Source: Arthrobacter frigidicola
Lineage (GTDB): Bacteria > Actinomycetota > Actinomycetes > Actinomycetales > Micrococcaceae
Length of the DNA: 64,000 bases
Assembly (NCBI GenBank): GCA_003602285.1
Contig: QZVU01000003.1
Location: 310,001 to 374,000, forward strand
Direction: 5' to 3'
Below the pieces are notes generated by a model. It was not told the DNA's origin and ran no database searches. It saw only the letters and a program-made list of their open reading frames with translations. A program made the translations under genes and the position numbers. Below, in pieces: positions 35,782 through 44,084 of this stretch (the first letter of the stretch is position 1; each line of letters begins with the position of its first letter).

Positions 35782-37119
35782 TTGATAACCCAACCGACGC
35801 CTGCACGGCTCGGGAAGATGATCGCTGCCCTTTTCAGCGTGCTTCTCGCCGTGCTTCTCAGCGCACCGTCAGCGCAGGCGTCCACCCAGCCGCCCGGAAG
35901 GGCGATGAATTCGGCAGTACCTGCAACTGTTCAGGCGGAAGAGTTCCAGGACCGCATCAGCGGCGTCCTTCGAGGCGTCGACGGTCCGATCGCCGACGTC
36001 ACCATCACGGCCACGGGCAACGGCTTTGAAGGCGAAACCACCTCCGGCGAGAACGGCTTCTGGTCGATCGGTGTGCCGGAACAGGGCTCCTATGAGGTCG
36101 AGGTCGACGAAGACACCCTCCCCGAGGGAATCACCCTCGCCGAGGGCCAGGAGAACCCGCGCACGGTCACCTTTGCCGGAACGTCAAACGCCACGACCCT
36201 CTTCCTGTTCGGCGAAGGAATCGTCGCCCAGGGCGGAACCTTCTGGGACACCCTCGGCGAACGCGCCCTCGCAGGCTTCAGCTTCGGGCTGCTCCTCGCG
36301 CTGAGCGCCGTCGGACTCTCGCTGATCTTCGGCACCACGGGCCTGACCAACTTCGCCCACGGCGAGATGGTCACCCTCGGGGCCGTCCTGACCTTCGGCT
36401 TCGCCGCGCTCGGACTCCCCGCGCCGGTCGCCATCATCCTGGCGGTGATCGGCGGCGGCGTGCTCGGTTACGTGCAGGACGCCGGGCTGTGGAAGCCGCT
36501 GCGGAACCGCGGCACCGGCCTCGTCCCTATGATGATCGTCAGCATCGGCCTGGCGCTGGCGCTGCGCTACATCATCCAGTTCAACTTCGGCGGGGCGACC
36601 ACCCAGCTTCCCGGCTCCCAGGGCGAGATCATCAACCTCGGGGCACTCTCCATCTCGCAGAACAACCTGAACTCGCTCATCGTGAGCCTCGTTGTCATCC
36701 TGCTGGTGGCGTTCCTGCTGCTGAAGACCCGCATCGGCAAGGCGACCCGCGCGGTGGCCGACAATCCCGCGCTGGCGGCGGCGTCGGGCATCGACGTCGA
36801 CCGGGTGATCCGGATCGTCTGGGTGATCGGCGGCATGCTCGCCGCGCTGGGCGGCATCCTGTGGGCCTACTACCGCCCGGGGGTCTCCTTCAACATGGGC
36901 CAGCAGATCCTGCTGCTGATCTTTGCCGGCGTTGTGCTCGGCGGCCTCGGCACGGTCTTTGGGGCGCTCATCGGCTCAATCATCGTGGGGCTGTTCGTCG
37001 AAATCTCAACGCTCTGGCTTGAGGCCGACCTGAAGTACGTCGGCGCTCTGCTCATCATGATTCTCGTGCTCCTCTTCCGGCCGCAGGGTATCCTCGGCCG
37101 CCGCGAGCGCATAGGTTAG
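35782..37119 (+). CDS. livH: Branched-chain amino acid ABC permease LivH with N-terminal exported domain
   Basis: A 445-residue protein. Residues 1-33 look like a signal peptide (MIAALFSVLLAVLLSAPSAQA). Next is an extracytoplasmic Ig/carboxypeptidase-regulatory-like domain at ~55-115, with GVLRGVDGPIADVTITATGN, SGENGFWSIGVPEQGSYEVE and DTLPEGITLAEGQ. The LivH permease core runs from ~150: GTTGLTNFAHGEMVTLGAVL, VADNPALAAASGIDVDRVIR and GGLGTVFGALIGSIIVGL. Typical LivH is ~290 residues, so the first ~150 are additional. Start is a TTG at 35782, eight bases after GGAGG. It leads the operon livHMGF. Confidence 0.85.
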   Translation: MITQPTPARLGKMIAALFSVLLAVLLSAPSAQASTQPPGRAMNSAVPATVQAEEFQDRISGVLRGVDGPIADVTITATGNGFEGETTSGENGFWSIGVPEQGSYEVEVDEDTLPEGITLAEGQENPRTVTFAGTSNATTLFLFGEGIVAQGGTFWDTLGERALAGFSFGLLLALSAVGLSLIFGTTGLTNFAHGEMVTLGAVLTFGFAALGLPAPVAIILAVIGGGVLGYVQDAGLWKPLRNRGTGLVPMMIVSIGLALALRYIIQFNFGGATTQLPGSQGEIINLGALSISQNNLNSLIVSLVVILLVAFLLLKTRIGKATRAVADNPALAAASGIDVDRVIRIVWVIGGMLAALGGILWAYYRPGVSFNMGQQILLLIFAGVVLGGLGTVFGALIGSIIVGLFVEISTLWLEADLKYVGALLIMILVLLFRPQGILGRRERIG

Positions 37120-37127
37120 GGGTTCCA

Positions 37128-38108
37128 ATGGATTTCGGAAACATCCTTGTCAACGCCTTCGGCGAACTCATCAGCCCGACGACGGCCGCCTACGCGCTGG
37201 CCGCCCTCGGCCTCGCCGTCCACTTCGGCTACTCGGGCCTGCTGAACTTCGGGCAGGCGGGCTTCATGGCCGTCGGAGCCTACGGCTTCGCCATCTCCAC
37301 GCTGACCTTCAACGCCCCATTGCCCGTCGCGGTGCTCGTGGCAATGCTCGCGTCGGTGGTGTTCGCCATCGTGCTGGGCATCCCGACCCTGCGCCTCCGG
37401 ACCGACTATCTCGCGATCGTCACCATCGCCGCCGCGGAAATCGTCCGGTACGTGGTCACCACCAACGACCTCACCGAGGTCACCGGCTCGGCGAATGGGC
37501 TGGCGGCCTTTGAGGGCGGGTTCTACGCCCTCAACCCCTTCCCGGCGGGCACCTACAACATCGGCCCCCTGGCGATGAATGAGCGCAACTTCTGGATCCG
37601 CGTCGTGGGCTGGTCGGTCGTGATCCTCGCCTGCCTCACGGTGTGGCTGCTCATGCGCAGCCCCTGGGGACGCGTGCTCAAGGGCATCCGCGAGGACGAG
37701 AACGCCGTCCGCGCCCTGGGCAAGAACGTCTACGCCTACAAGATGCAGGCACTGGTGATCGGCGGCATCCTCGGATCGCTCGCGGGGATGGTGTTCACCC
37801 TCCCCCGCGGCGCCGTCCAGCCGGCCAACTACGCCACCGAACTGACGTTCTTCCTCTATACCTGCCTGCTGCTCGGAGGCATGGCCACCGTGCTGGGACC
37901 GGTGATCGGCGCCATGATGTTCTGGGTGGTCCTGTCACTGACCCAGGGCATCCTGTACGGCGCGATCGAGTCGGGTGCCATCACCTTCCTCACGAACACC
38001 CAGGCCGGGCAGCTGCGCTACATCCTCGTCGGTATCGCCCTGATGCTGCTGATGGTCTTTAGACCGCAGGGCGTGCTGGGCAATAAGAAGGAGCTGGCAT
38101 TCGCATGA
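37128..38108 (+). CDS. livM: Branched-chain amino acid ABC permease LivM
   Basis: A 326-residue permease with about nine hydrophobic segments. ALAALGLAVHFGYSGLLNFG and QAGFMAVGAYGFA are the N-terminal LivM blocks; GIPTLRLRTDYLAIVTIAAA and RGVLKGIREDENAVRALGKN-like WGRVLKGIREDENAVRALG is the EAA loop that contacts the ATPases. It pairs with LivH as a heterodimer. It starts 8 bases after livH and overlaps livG by four bases. Confidence 0.92.
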   Translation: MDFGNILVNAFGELISPTTAAYALAALGLAVHFGYSGLLNFGQAGFMAVGAYGFAISTLTFNAPLPVAVLVAMLASVVFAIVLGIPTLRLRTDYLAIVTIAAAEIVRYVVTTNDLTEVTGSANGLAAFEGGFYALNPFPAGTYNIGPLAMNERNFWIRVVGWSVVILACLTVWLLMRSPWGRVLKGIREDENAVRALGKNVYAYKMQALVIGGILGSLAGMVFTLPRGAVQPANYATELTFFLYTCLLLGGMATVLGPVIGAMMFWVVLSLTQGILYGAIESGAITFLTNTQAGQLRYILVGIALMLLMVFRPQGVLGNKKELAFA

Positions 38109-39208
38109 GCGAGAATTCCTCCAACCACGTCCCGTCCGGCGGTGGCGCCCACCGCGCCACGCCGTCGGATTCGACGGCGGGGTCCGCCGTCGCCGCGGCC
38201 CCCGCGGGTGATGACTACATGAACGACACCCGGCCCATCGCCACCGGCGACGCCGGCCCGGGCTGCCGCAAGCGGGACCCCATCGTCGTCGCGAAGAACG
38301 TCACCCGCAGCTTCGGCGGCATCAACGCCGTCGACGTCGAATACCTCGAGATTCCGCGCAACAAGATCACCGCCCTGATCGGCCCCAACGGCGCCGGAAA
38401 GACGACGCTGTTCAACCTGCTCACCGGATTCGACAACCCCAACAGCGGGGACTGGGAGTTCGACGGCAAGCCGCTCGCCAAGGTCCCGCCGTACAAGGTG
38501 GCCCGGATGGGCATGGTGCGCACCTTCCAGCTCACCAAGGTGATGGGCAAGCTCACGGTCATCGAGAACATGCGCCTCGGAGCCACCAAGCAGCCCGGCG
38601 AGAGCCTGGCCAAGGCGCTGTTCAAGGGCATGTGGGGTGCCCGCGAGAGGGAGATCACCGCCCAGGCCGAGGTGCTCCTCGCGAAGTTCAAGCTCGACAC
38701 CAAGCGGGACGACTACGCCGCATCCCTCTCGGGCGGGCAGCGCAAGCTCCTGGAGATGGCACGGGCCCTCATGGTCAAGCCGCGCCTGGTGATGCTCGAT
38801 GAGCCCATGGCCGGCGTCAACCCGGCCCTGACCCAGTCGCTGCTCGACCACATCAAAAACCTCAAGGCCGAAGGCATGACGGTGCTGTTCGTCGAACACG
38901 ACATGCACATGGTCCGCCATATCGCCGACTGGGTGGTGGTGATGGCCGAAGGGAAGGTCGTCGCCGAGGGACCGCCCGACGTCGTCATGAAGGACCAGGC
39001 CGTCATCGACGCCTACCTGGGCGCGCACCACGACGTCGACCTTGGCGACTCGACCGGCGTCGAGCGCCTCGAGGAGGAGCTCGCCCAGGACTCCGAGTCG
39101 GTCGTCGGCACCGAGGACGAGGGAATCCTCGGCCACTCAATCACCGAGGTCAGCGAACCCGGATCCACCCGCACCGGATCGACCGGCACTGAGGAGACAA
39201 AGCGATGA
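38105..39208 (+). CDS. livG: Branched-chain amino acid ABC ATPase LivG
   Basis: A 367-residue ATPase, longer than the usual ~255. A ~60-residue disordered N-tail precedes the fold. Walker A is IGPNGAGKTTLFNLLTG, the Q-loop FQLTKVMGKLTV, the signature LSGGQRKLLEMARALM and Walker B LVMLDEPMAGVNP. ALTQSLLDHIKNLKAEGMTV and VEHDMHMVRHIAD are typical of LivG. A ~60-residue acidic C-tail follows (ERLEEELAQDSESV). Overlaps livM and livF. The tails are of unknown use. Confidence 0.93.
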   Translation: MSENSSNHVPSGGGAHRATPSDSTAGSAVAAAPAGDDYMNDTRPIATGDAGPGCRKRDPIVVAKNVTRSFGGINAVDVEYLEIPRNKITALIGPNGAGKTTLFNLLTGFDNPNSGDWEFDGKPLAKVPPYKVARMGMVRTFQLTKVMGKLTVIENMRLGATKQPGESLAKALFKGMWGAREREITAQAEVLLAKFKLDTKRDDYAASLSGGQRKLLEMARALMVKPRLVMLDEPMAGVNPALTQSLLDHIKNLKAEGMTVLFVEHDMHMVRHIADWVVVMAEGKVVAEGPPDVVMKDQAVIDAYLGAHHDVDLGDSTGVERLEEELAQDSESVVGTEDEGILGHSITEVSEPGSTRTGSTGTEETKR

Positions 39209-39945
39209 GCGAGTACGAAGGCGACTCCGTGGTGAAGGTCACCGATCTGGTGGCCGGGTACCTGCCCGGGGTCAACATCCTCAACGGGTGCAGCATCGAG
39301 GCCCGCCGGGGCGAACTGATCGGCATCATCGGACCGAACGGCGCGGGCAAGTCGACCCTGCTCAAGGCGATGTTCGGCCTGGTGAAGATCCACTCCGGGC
39401 AGGTGATCGTCCGCGGCAAGGACCTCACCGGTCTCAAGGCGAACCGCCTGGTCAGCCAGGGCGTGGGCTTCGTGCCGCAGAACAACAACGTCTTCTCGAC
39501 GCTGACCATCGAGGAAAACCTGCAGATGGGCATGTACCAGCGGCCCAAGGACTTCAAGACGCGGTTCGACTTCGTCACCAGCCTCTTCCCGGAACTGGGC
39601 AAGCGGCGCACCCAGCGGGCCGGCTCCCTGTCCGGCGGCGAGCGCCAGATGGTGGCCATGGGCCGGGCGCTGATGATGGAACCGGCGGTGCTGCTGCTCG
39701 ATGAGCCCTCGGCAGGCCTGTCCCCCGTCAAGCAGGACGAGACGTTCCTGCGCGTCCACGAGATCAACCGGGCAGGCGTCTCGGTGATCATGGTCGAGCA
39801 GAACGCGCGGCGGTGCCTGCAGATCTGCGACCGCGCCTACGTGCTCGATCAGGGCAAGGACGCCTACACCGGCACCGGCCGCGAACTGATGAAGGACCCC
39901 AAGGTGATCCAGCTGTACCTGGGCACCCTGGCCGACACGGCCTGA
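39205..39945 (+). CDS. livF: Branched-chain amino acid ABC ATPase LivF
   Basis: A 246-residue ATPase, normal for LivF. Walker A IGPNGAGKSTLLKAMFG, Q-loop VPQNNNVFSTLTIEENLQMG, signature LSGGERQMVAMGRALMM and Walker B VLLLDEPSAGLSP are intact. VIMVEQNARRCLQICDRAYV is the LivF H-region. It ends the operon and is followed by a strong terminator. The partner binding protein is probably LivK at 44.1-45.5 kb, encoded on the opposite strand. Confidence 0.95.
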   Translation: MSEYEGDSVVKVTDLVAGYLPGVNILNGCSIEARRGELIGIIGPNGAGKSTLLKAMFGLVKIHSGQVIVRGKDLTGLKANRLVSQGVGFVPQNNNVFSTLTIEENLQMGMYQRPKDFKTRFDFVTSLFPELGKRRTQRAGSLSGGERQMVAMGRALMMEPAVLLLDEPSAGLSPVKQDETFLRVHEINRAGVSVIMVEQNARRCLQICDRAYVLDQGKDAYTGTGRELMKDPKVIQLYLGTLADTA

Positions 39946-39975
39946 TCTCCCTAGTACATCACTGCTTGGCACAGC

Positions 39976-40018
39976 ACTGCGGGCGGCTCCGGAAACGGGC
40001 CGCCCGCAGTCGTTTAAC
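39976..40018 (+). terminator. Rho-independent terminator after livF
   Basis: Arms ACTGCGGGCGGC (39976-39987) and complement (39999-40010) enclose an 11-base loop and are followed by CGTTTAA. It closes the livHMGF operon and separates it from the copper promoter. Confidence 0.8.
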
Positions 40019-40055
40019 CCTGCAGAAGGTCCTCCAACCTCTTCAATCGAACCCC

Positions 40056-40084
40056 TTGACGTATACCCCCTGGGGGTATATGTT
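40056..40084 (+). promoter_or_regulatory. Copper promoter with CsoR-type operator in the spacer
   Basis: A -35 box TTGACG (40056-40061) and a -10 box TATGTT (40079-40084) are 17 bases apart. The spacer is almost entirely the inverted repeat TATACCCCC-T-GGGGGTATA (40062-40080). This is the classic CsoR-family site (TACCCC-N-GGGGTA) that occludes RNA polymerase until Cu(I) releases the repressor. No csoR gene lies in the window, so the repressor acts in trans. Confidence 0.85.
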
Positions 40085-40124
40085 CGACACGTCAGCATCA
40101 CCTGGACGGGTCAAGGAGCCTCCC

Positions 40125-42353
40125 ATGCAGCACCAAACCCAGCATTCCCCCGGGGCGCACCGGCACTCCCCGGCGGCGCCCGCCTCTCCCCCGCGCCCCG
40201 GCGGGTCTCCGGGTTCTCCGCCCGGCCGGTCCCATCAGCAGTCTGCATCCGCGGCGGCGTACCACAGCGCCCCGCCCAACGGTCTCGCCGGGCCTGCCGG
40301 TCATGCCGGTCATGCCGGTCACGGAGACCACGAGGTCCATGCCTCGGGCCAGCACGCCGGCCACAGCACCGCGATGTTCCGCAGCAGGTTCTGGATCAGC
40401 CTCGCCCTCGCCGTCCCGGTCGTCGCCTTCAGCCCCATGTTCGCCATGATCCTGGGGTACAGCCTGCCGACCTTCCCCGGCGCGGCGCTGATCTCCCCGG
40501 TGCTCGGCACGGCCATCTTTCTCTACGGCGGTACCCCGTTCCTCCGCGGCGGGTGGGGCGAGCTGAGGTCGCGGCAGCCCGGGATGATGCTGCTGATCGC
40601 CATGGCCATCACCGTGGCCTTCGCCGCCTCCTGGAGCACCACCCTCGGCCTCGGCGGGTTCGACCTGGACTTCTGGTGGGAACTCGCCCTGCTGATCGTC
40701 ATCATGCTCCTGGGGCACTGGATGGAGATGCGCGCCCTCGGGTCGGCCGCCGGCGCCCTCGACGCCCTCGCCGCCCTGCTGCCCGACGAGGCCGACCGCG
40801 TCACCGCGGACGGGGTCGAAACCGTACCGGTGTCATCCCTCGCCCCCGGCGACGTCGTCCTGGTGCGGTCCGGGGCCCGGGTGCCCGCCGACGGCACGGT
40901 CACCGAGGGCGCGGCGGAGTTCGACGAGTCGATGATCACCGGCGAATCCCGCACCGTGTTGCGCCGGAAGGGCGACCCCGTAACGGCGGGCACCGTGGCC
41001 ACCGACAACGCCGTGCGCGTGGCGGTGAGGGCAGTCGGCGGTGACACGGCACTGGCGGGCATCCAGCGGCTCGTCGCCGACGCGCAGGCCTCCTCCTCAC
41101 GGGCGCAGGCCCTTGCGGACCGTGCCGCCGCCCTGCTGTTCTACTTCGCCCTGGGCGCCGGTATCGTGACCTTCCTCGCCTGGCTGGCCCTCGGGAGCCC
41201 CGAGGACGCCGTCGTCCGCACCGTGACGGTGCTGGTCATCGCCTGCCCCCACGCCCTGGGCCTGGCCATCCCCCTGGTGATCGCACTGTCGACCGAGCGT
41301 GCTGCCCGGGCCGGGGTGCTGATCAAGGACCGCCTGGCGCTGGAGCGGATGCGCACCATCGACGTCGTGCTCTTCGACAAAACCGGGACCCTCACCGAGG
41401 GCCGCCCGGAGGTCACCGGCGTGGCCGCGGTGCCCGGCATGAGCCACTCCCGGCTGCTGGCGCTTGCGGGGGCGGCCGAGGCCGACAGCGAGCATCCTGT
41501 GGCGCGGGCCGTGACCCGGGCCGCCGCCGGGGACGCCGGGGCGACGGAGCTCGCCTATGCGGGGACCGGGTTCTCCTCGATGACCGGACGCGGCGTGCGG
41601 GCCACCGTGGCCGGCTCCGAGGTCCTTGTCGGCGGGCCGAACCTCCTGCGGGAGCTCTCCCTCGAGATCCCGGCGGGCATCGCCGGGCCGGTGGCCTCCT
41701 GGACCTCCCGCGGAGCGTCGGTGCTCTCCGTGGTCCGCGACGGCAGCGTCATTGGGGCGCTGGCGCTTGAGGACCGGGTGCGGGACGAGTCCCGGGCCGG
41801 GGTGTTGGCGCTGCAGGACCGCGGGGTCAAGGTCGCGATGATCACCGGCGACGCCCGGCAGGTCGCCGACGCGGTGGCCCGAGATCTGGGCGTGGACGAG
41901 GTCTTCGCCGAGGTCCTCCCGCAGGACAAGGATGCGAAGGTCGCCGAACTCCAGGCACGGGGATTGACGGTGGCGATGGTCGGCGACGGCGTCAACGACT
42001 CCCCGGCGCTGGCACGGGCGGAGGTCGGGATCGCGATCGGCGGCGGGACCGACGTCGCCATCGAGACCGCCGGGGTGGTGCTTGCCGGCAATGACCCGCG
42101 CGCGGTGCTCTCGATGATCGACCTGTCGCGGGCCAGTTACCGGAAGATGATCCAGAACCTCGTCTGGGCCGCGGGATATAACGTGGCCGCCGTGCCGCTG
42201 GCGGCCGGCGTGCTGGCCTTCGCCGGGGTGCTGCTGTCGCCTGCGGCCGGAGCCGTGCTGATGAGCGTGTCGACGATCGTCGTGGCACTCAACGCCCAGC
42301 TGCTGCGCCGGCTCAATCTCGACCCGCGGCGCCTCGCGGGAACACCCCGCTGA
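40125..42353 (+). CDS. CopB-like heavy-metal P-type ATPase (CPH, P1B-3)
   Basis: A 742-residue pump. The N-terminal ~85 residues are Pro/Ser/His-rich with GHAGHAGHGDHEVH, not a CxxC ferredoxin-like domain. The membrane metal site is VIACPHALGLAIPL: CPH, not CPC. The cytosolic motifs are FDESMITGES (actuator), VVLFDKTGTLTEG (phosphorylated Asp) and VAMVGDGVNDSPALARAEVG. The CPH signature and His-rich tail mark the CopB group, which exports copper (and possibly silver). GGAG precedes the ATG at 40125. It is under the CsoR-type promoter, followed by the DUF305 gene. Confidence 0.93.
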   Translation: MQHQTQHSPGAHRHSPAAPASPPRPGGSPGSPPGRSHQQSASAAAYHSAPPNGLAGPAGHAGHAGHGDHEVHASGQHAGHSTAMFRSRFWISLALAVPVVAFSPMFAMILGYSLPTFPGAALISPVLGTAIFLYGGTPFLRGGWGELRSRQPGMMLLIAMAITVAFAASWSTTLGLGGFDLDFWWELALLIVIMLLGHWMEMRALGSAAGALDALAALLPDEADRVTADGVETVPVSSLAPGDVVLVRSGARVPADGTVTEGAAEFDESMITGESRTVLRRKGDPVTAGTVATDNAVRVAVRAVGGDTALAGIQRLVADAQASSSRAQALADRAAALLFYFALGAGIVTFLAWLALGSPEDAVVRTVTVLVIACPHALGLAIPLVIALSTERAARAGVLIKDRLALERMRTIDVVLFDKTGTLTEGRPEVTGVAAVPGMSHSRLLALAGAAEADSEHPVARAVTRAAAGDAGATELAYAGTGFSSMTGRGVRATVAGSEVLVGGPNLLRELSLEIPAGIAGPVASWTSRGASVLSVVRDGSVIGALALEDRVRDESRAGVLALQDRGVKVAMITGDARQVADAVARDLGVDEVFAEVLPQDKDAKVAELQARGLTVAMVGDGVNDSPALARAEVGIAIGGGTDVAIETAGVVLAGNDPRAVLSMIDLSRASYRKMIQNLVWAAGYNVAAVPLAAGVLAFAGVLLSPAAGAVLMSVSTIVVALNAQLLRRLNLDPRRLAGTPR

Positions 42354-42369
42354 GCTCCATGAATACCCC

Positions 42370-42389
42370 GGGACCGACGTGTCGGTCCC
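42370..42389 (+). other. Inverted repeat between the copper ATPase and DUF305 genes
   Basis: GGGACCGAC (42370-42378) pairs with GTCGGTCCC (42381-42389) around GT. The perfect 9-base arms lie in the 61-base spacer before the DUF305 ribosome site. It could stabilise or attenuate the downstream message. There is no T-run. Confidence 0.5.
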
Positions 42390-42414
42390 CTCGAGAACCC
42401 AAAGGAGAATGAAC

Positions 42415-43053
42415 ATGAAACGCTATTCGACCCTGACCGGCCTCGCCCTGGTCCTTGTCCTTGCCGGCTGTGGGGCCGGCCCGGAGGCCGGACACGGCTC
42501 CGGCCATGACTCAGGGCAGGCGCCGCCGTCGGCGTCCAGCTCCCCCACCGTGTCGGCCGGGCTGTCCAACGCCGCCGACGTGGAGTTCGCCGCCGGAATG
42601 ATCCCGCACCACGAGCAGGCAGTGGAAATGAGCGATTCGATGCTCGCCAAGGCCGGGATCGACCCGGAGGTTACTGCTCTGGCCACCCGCATCAAGGCAG
42701 CCCAGGCGCCGGAGATCCGAACGATGAAGGCCTGGCTCGACGCCTGGGGGAAGCCCGGCGCGGGCGGTGGCAGCGGAGCCGGTCACGCTTCCGGACACGG
42801 CGGGGAGGCCGTTGGCGGGGGCAGCGGGATGATGAGCGGCGGACAGCTTGAGGAGCTCGCGGGCGCCAAGGGCGACGAAGCGTCGCGGCTGTTCCTTGCC
42901 GGGATGATCGAGCACCACAAGGGCGCCATCGACATGGCGGAACAGGAGCTGGAGGCGGGCGCCGATCCCGGCGCCAAGGACCTCGCCGCGTCGATAGTGC
43001 AAGCGCAGGAGTCGGAAATCAAGGAGATGGAAGCCCTGCTCGCGGGCCTTTAG
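42415..43053 (+). CDS. DUF305 lipoprotein, probable copper-binding
   Basis: A 212-residue lipoprotein. Signal with lipobox LVLAGC; GPEAGHGSGHDSG is a His-rich linker. Two HH motifs, FAAGMIPHHEQAVEMSDSML and FLAGMIEHHKGAIDMAEQEL, are the DUF305 metal-binding pattern; a second His/Gly-rich stretch (GAGHASGHGGEAVGG) separates them. Helical ferritin-like fold, family often beside copper genes. AGGAG precedes the ATG at 42415. Likely co-transcribed with the copper ATPase and acts as an exported metal sink (inference). Confidence 0.88.
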   Translation: MKRYSTLTGLALVLVLAGCGAGPEAGHGSGHDSGQAPPSASSSPTVSAGLSNAADVEFAAGMIPHHEQAVEMSDSMLAKAGIDPEVTALATRIKAAQAPEIRTMKAWLDAWGKPGAGGGSGAGHASGHGGEAVGGGSGMMSGGQLEELAGAKGDEASRLFLAGMIEHHKGAIDMAEQELEAGADPGAKDLAASIVQAQESEIKEMEALLAGL

Positions 43054-43118
43054 ACTGCCGGGGACCGTCTCGACCACACGGCCCTGACGGTTTTTCACGG
43101 CGGACGGGGAAGGACACA

Positions 43119-43916
43119 ATGAACCCGGAACATGGGAGCGCGGCACCAGGGCGCACGCAGCTGAAGGGCGCGGCGCCGAGGAGTTCAGAGCAGAGGGGCA
43201 CACCACCGGCCCGGCTGGTCGGCAGGGGGTTCATGGGGGTGTTCCGGGCGATGAAGGTGCTCAGGCCTTCCCGCCCCATTCATCCCCACGGGGTACGCCT
43301 GACGGGATACCTCGCCGTGGACGGCGGCACCTCAAGCGGCATCCCGTGGCTCGACACCGCGGGAAGCACCCCGGTCGAGGCGCGGCTCTCACGGTCGGTG
43401 GGCCTGCCGGGTCCCCTGCCGGACATCATCGGACTCGCGGTGAGGATTCCCTCGGGCGACGCGCACGCCGATCTGCTGCTGTCCTCGACGGGAAGCTCAC
43501 CGCTGGGCCGGTTCGTGCTGGTCCCCCGGCTGAACATCGCCCGCTCCCCGCTGACCACCATGATGCCGTACCGGGGAGCGCGCGGGCCGGTCCTGCTGGC
43601 CGCGCGGACCACCGGGCAGCGGTCCACCACCCCCGGCCGGCTTCCGGCGTCGCTGCCGGCCTTCCGGCGCAGGCTCGCGGGACGTGCGTGGTCGATGGAG
43701 CTGTCCTATGCCCGTCCGCTGGGGCGCTGGATCCGGTTCGGAACCCTCACGCTCACGCTTGACCCCGACCAGGGCCAGGCGGACCTGCGGTTCGACCCGG
43801 TCCGCAACCCCCTGCCCACGGCGTCGACCTATGAGTGGGCCGCGGAGCTGCGCCGGGGCTCCTACGCCGTCGCCCGTTCCCCCCGGCACAACCAATCCGA
43901 CGAACGCACCCGATAA
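43119..43916 (+). CDS. Uncharacterised protein, remotely catalase-like
   Basis: A 265-residue soluble protein without a signal peptide. HPHGVRLTGYLAVDGG, RLSRSVGLPGPLPDIIGLAV, DLLLSSTGSSPLGRF and LARP-type later blocks parallel the early catalase core (HxxG, RFS, DxRGFAV, pattern by eye). No catalytic Tyr-heme motif (RxxxY) is evident, so peroxidase activity is uncertain. The relation is a weak visual impression. GGAAGG precedes the ATG at five bases. It lies downstream of the copper genes and may be part of the same unit. Its stop codon lies inside the first unit of the 19-bp repeat array. Confidence 0.6.
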   Translation: MNPEHGSAAPGRTQLKGAAPRSSEQRGTPPARLVGRGFMGVFRAMKVLRPSRPIHPHGVRLTGYLAVDGGTSSGIPWLDTAGSTPVEARLSRSVGLPGPLPDIIGLAVRIPSGDAHADLLLSSTGSSPLGRFVLVPRLNIARSPLTTMMPYRGARGPVLLAARTTGQRSTTPGRLPASLPAFRRRLAGRAWSMELSYARPLGRWIRFGTLTLTLDPDQGQADLRFDPVRNPLPTASTYEWAAELRRGSYAVARSPRHNQSDERTR

Positions 43917-43999
43917 CGACCCACGCACCAGTTAACGACCCTCGCACCAGTTAACGACAAACGCACCCGATCTATCGGGTGCGTTTGTCGTTAACTGGT
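43902..43999. repeat. 19-bp repeat array and 25-bp perfect hairpin between convergent genes
   Basis: Units: GAACGCACCCGATAACGAC (43902-43920), CCACGCACCAGTTAACGAC (43921-43939), CCTCGCACCAGTTAACGAC (43940-43958), then AAACGCACCCGA forming a hairpin. The arms 43946-43970 and 43975-43999 are perfect complements of 25 bases with loop TCTA. The first unit supplies the last codons and stop of the upstream gene. The same unit appears in inverted orientation at 18.3 kb. It can terminate both convergent transcripts. Confidence 0.85.
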
Positions 44000-44084
44000 C
44001 CCCGGACGGGCCCGGACAGGCGGAAGGCCCCGCCCTGGTGGACGGGGCCTTCCGGTGCAGCGGATGTGCTGACCCGAGATGAGG

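Noticed and set aside
43902-43999. CRISPR-like reading of the 19-bp array
   Set aside because: Units are contiguous with no spacers, only three or four copies, and no cas genes nearby.
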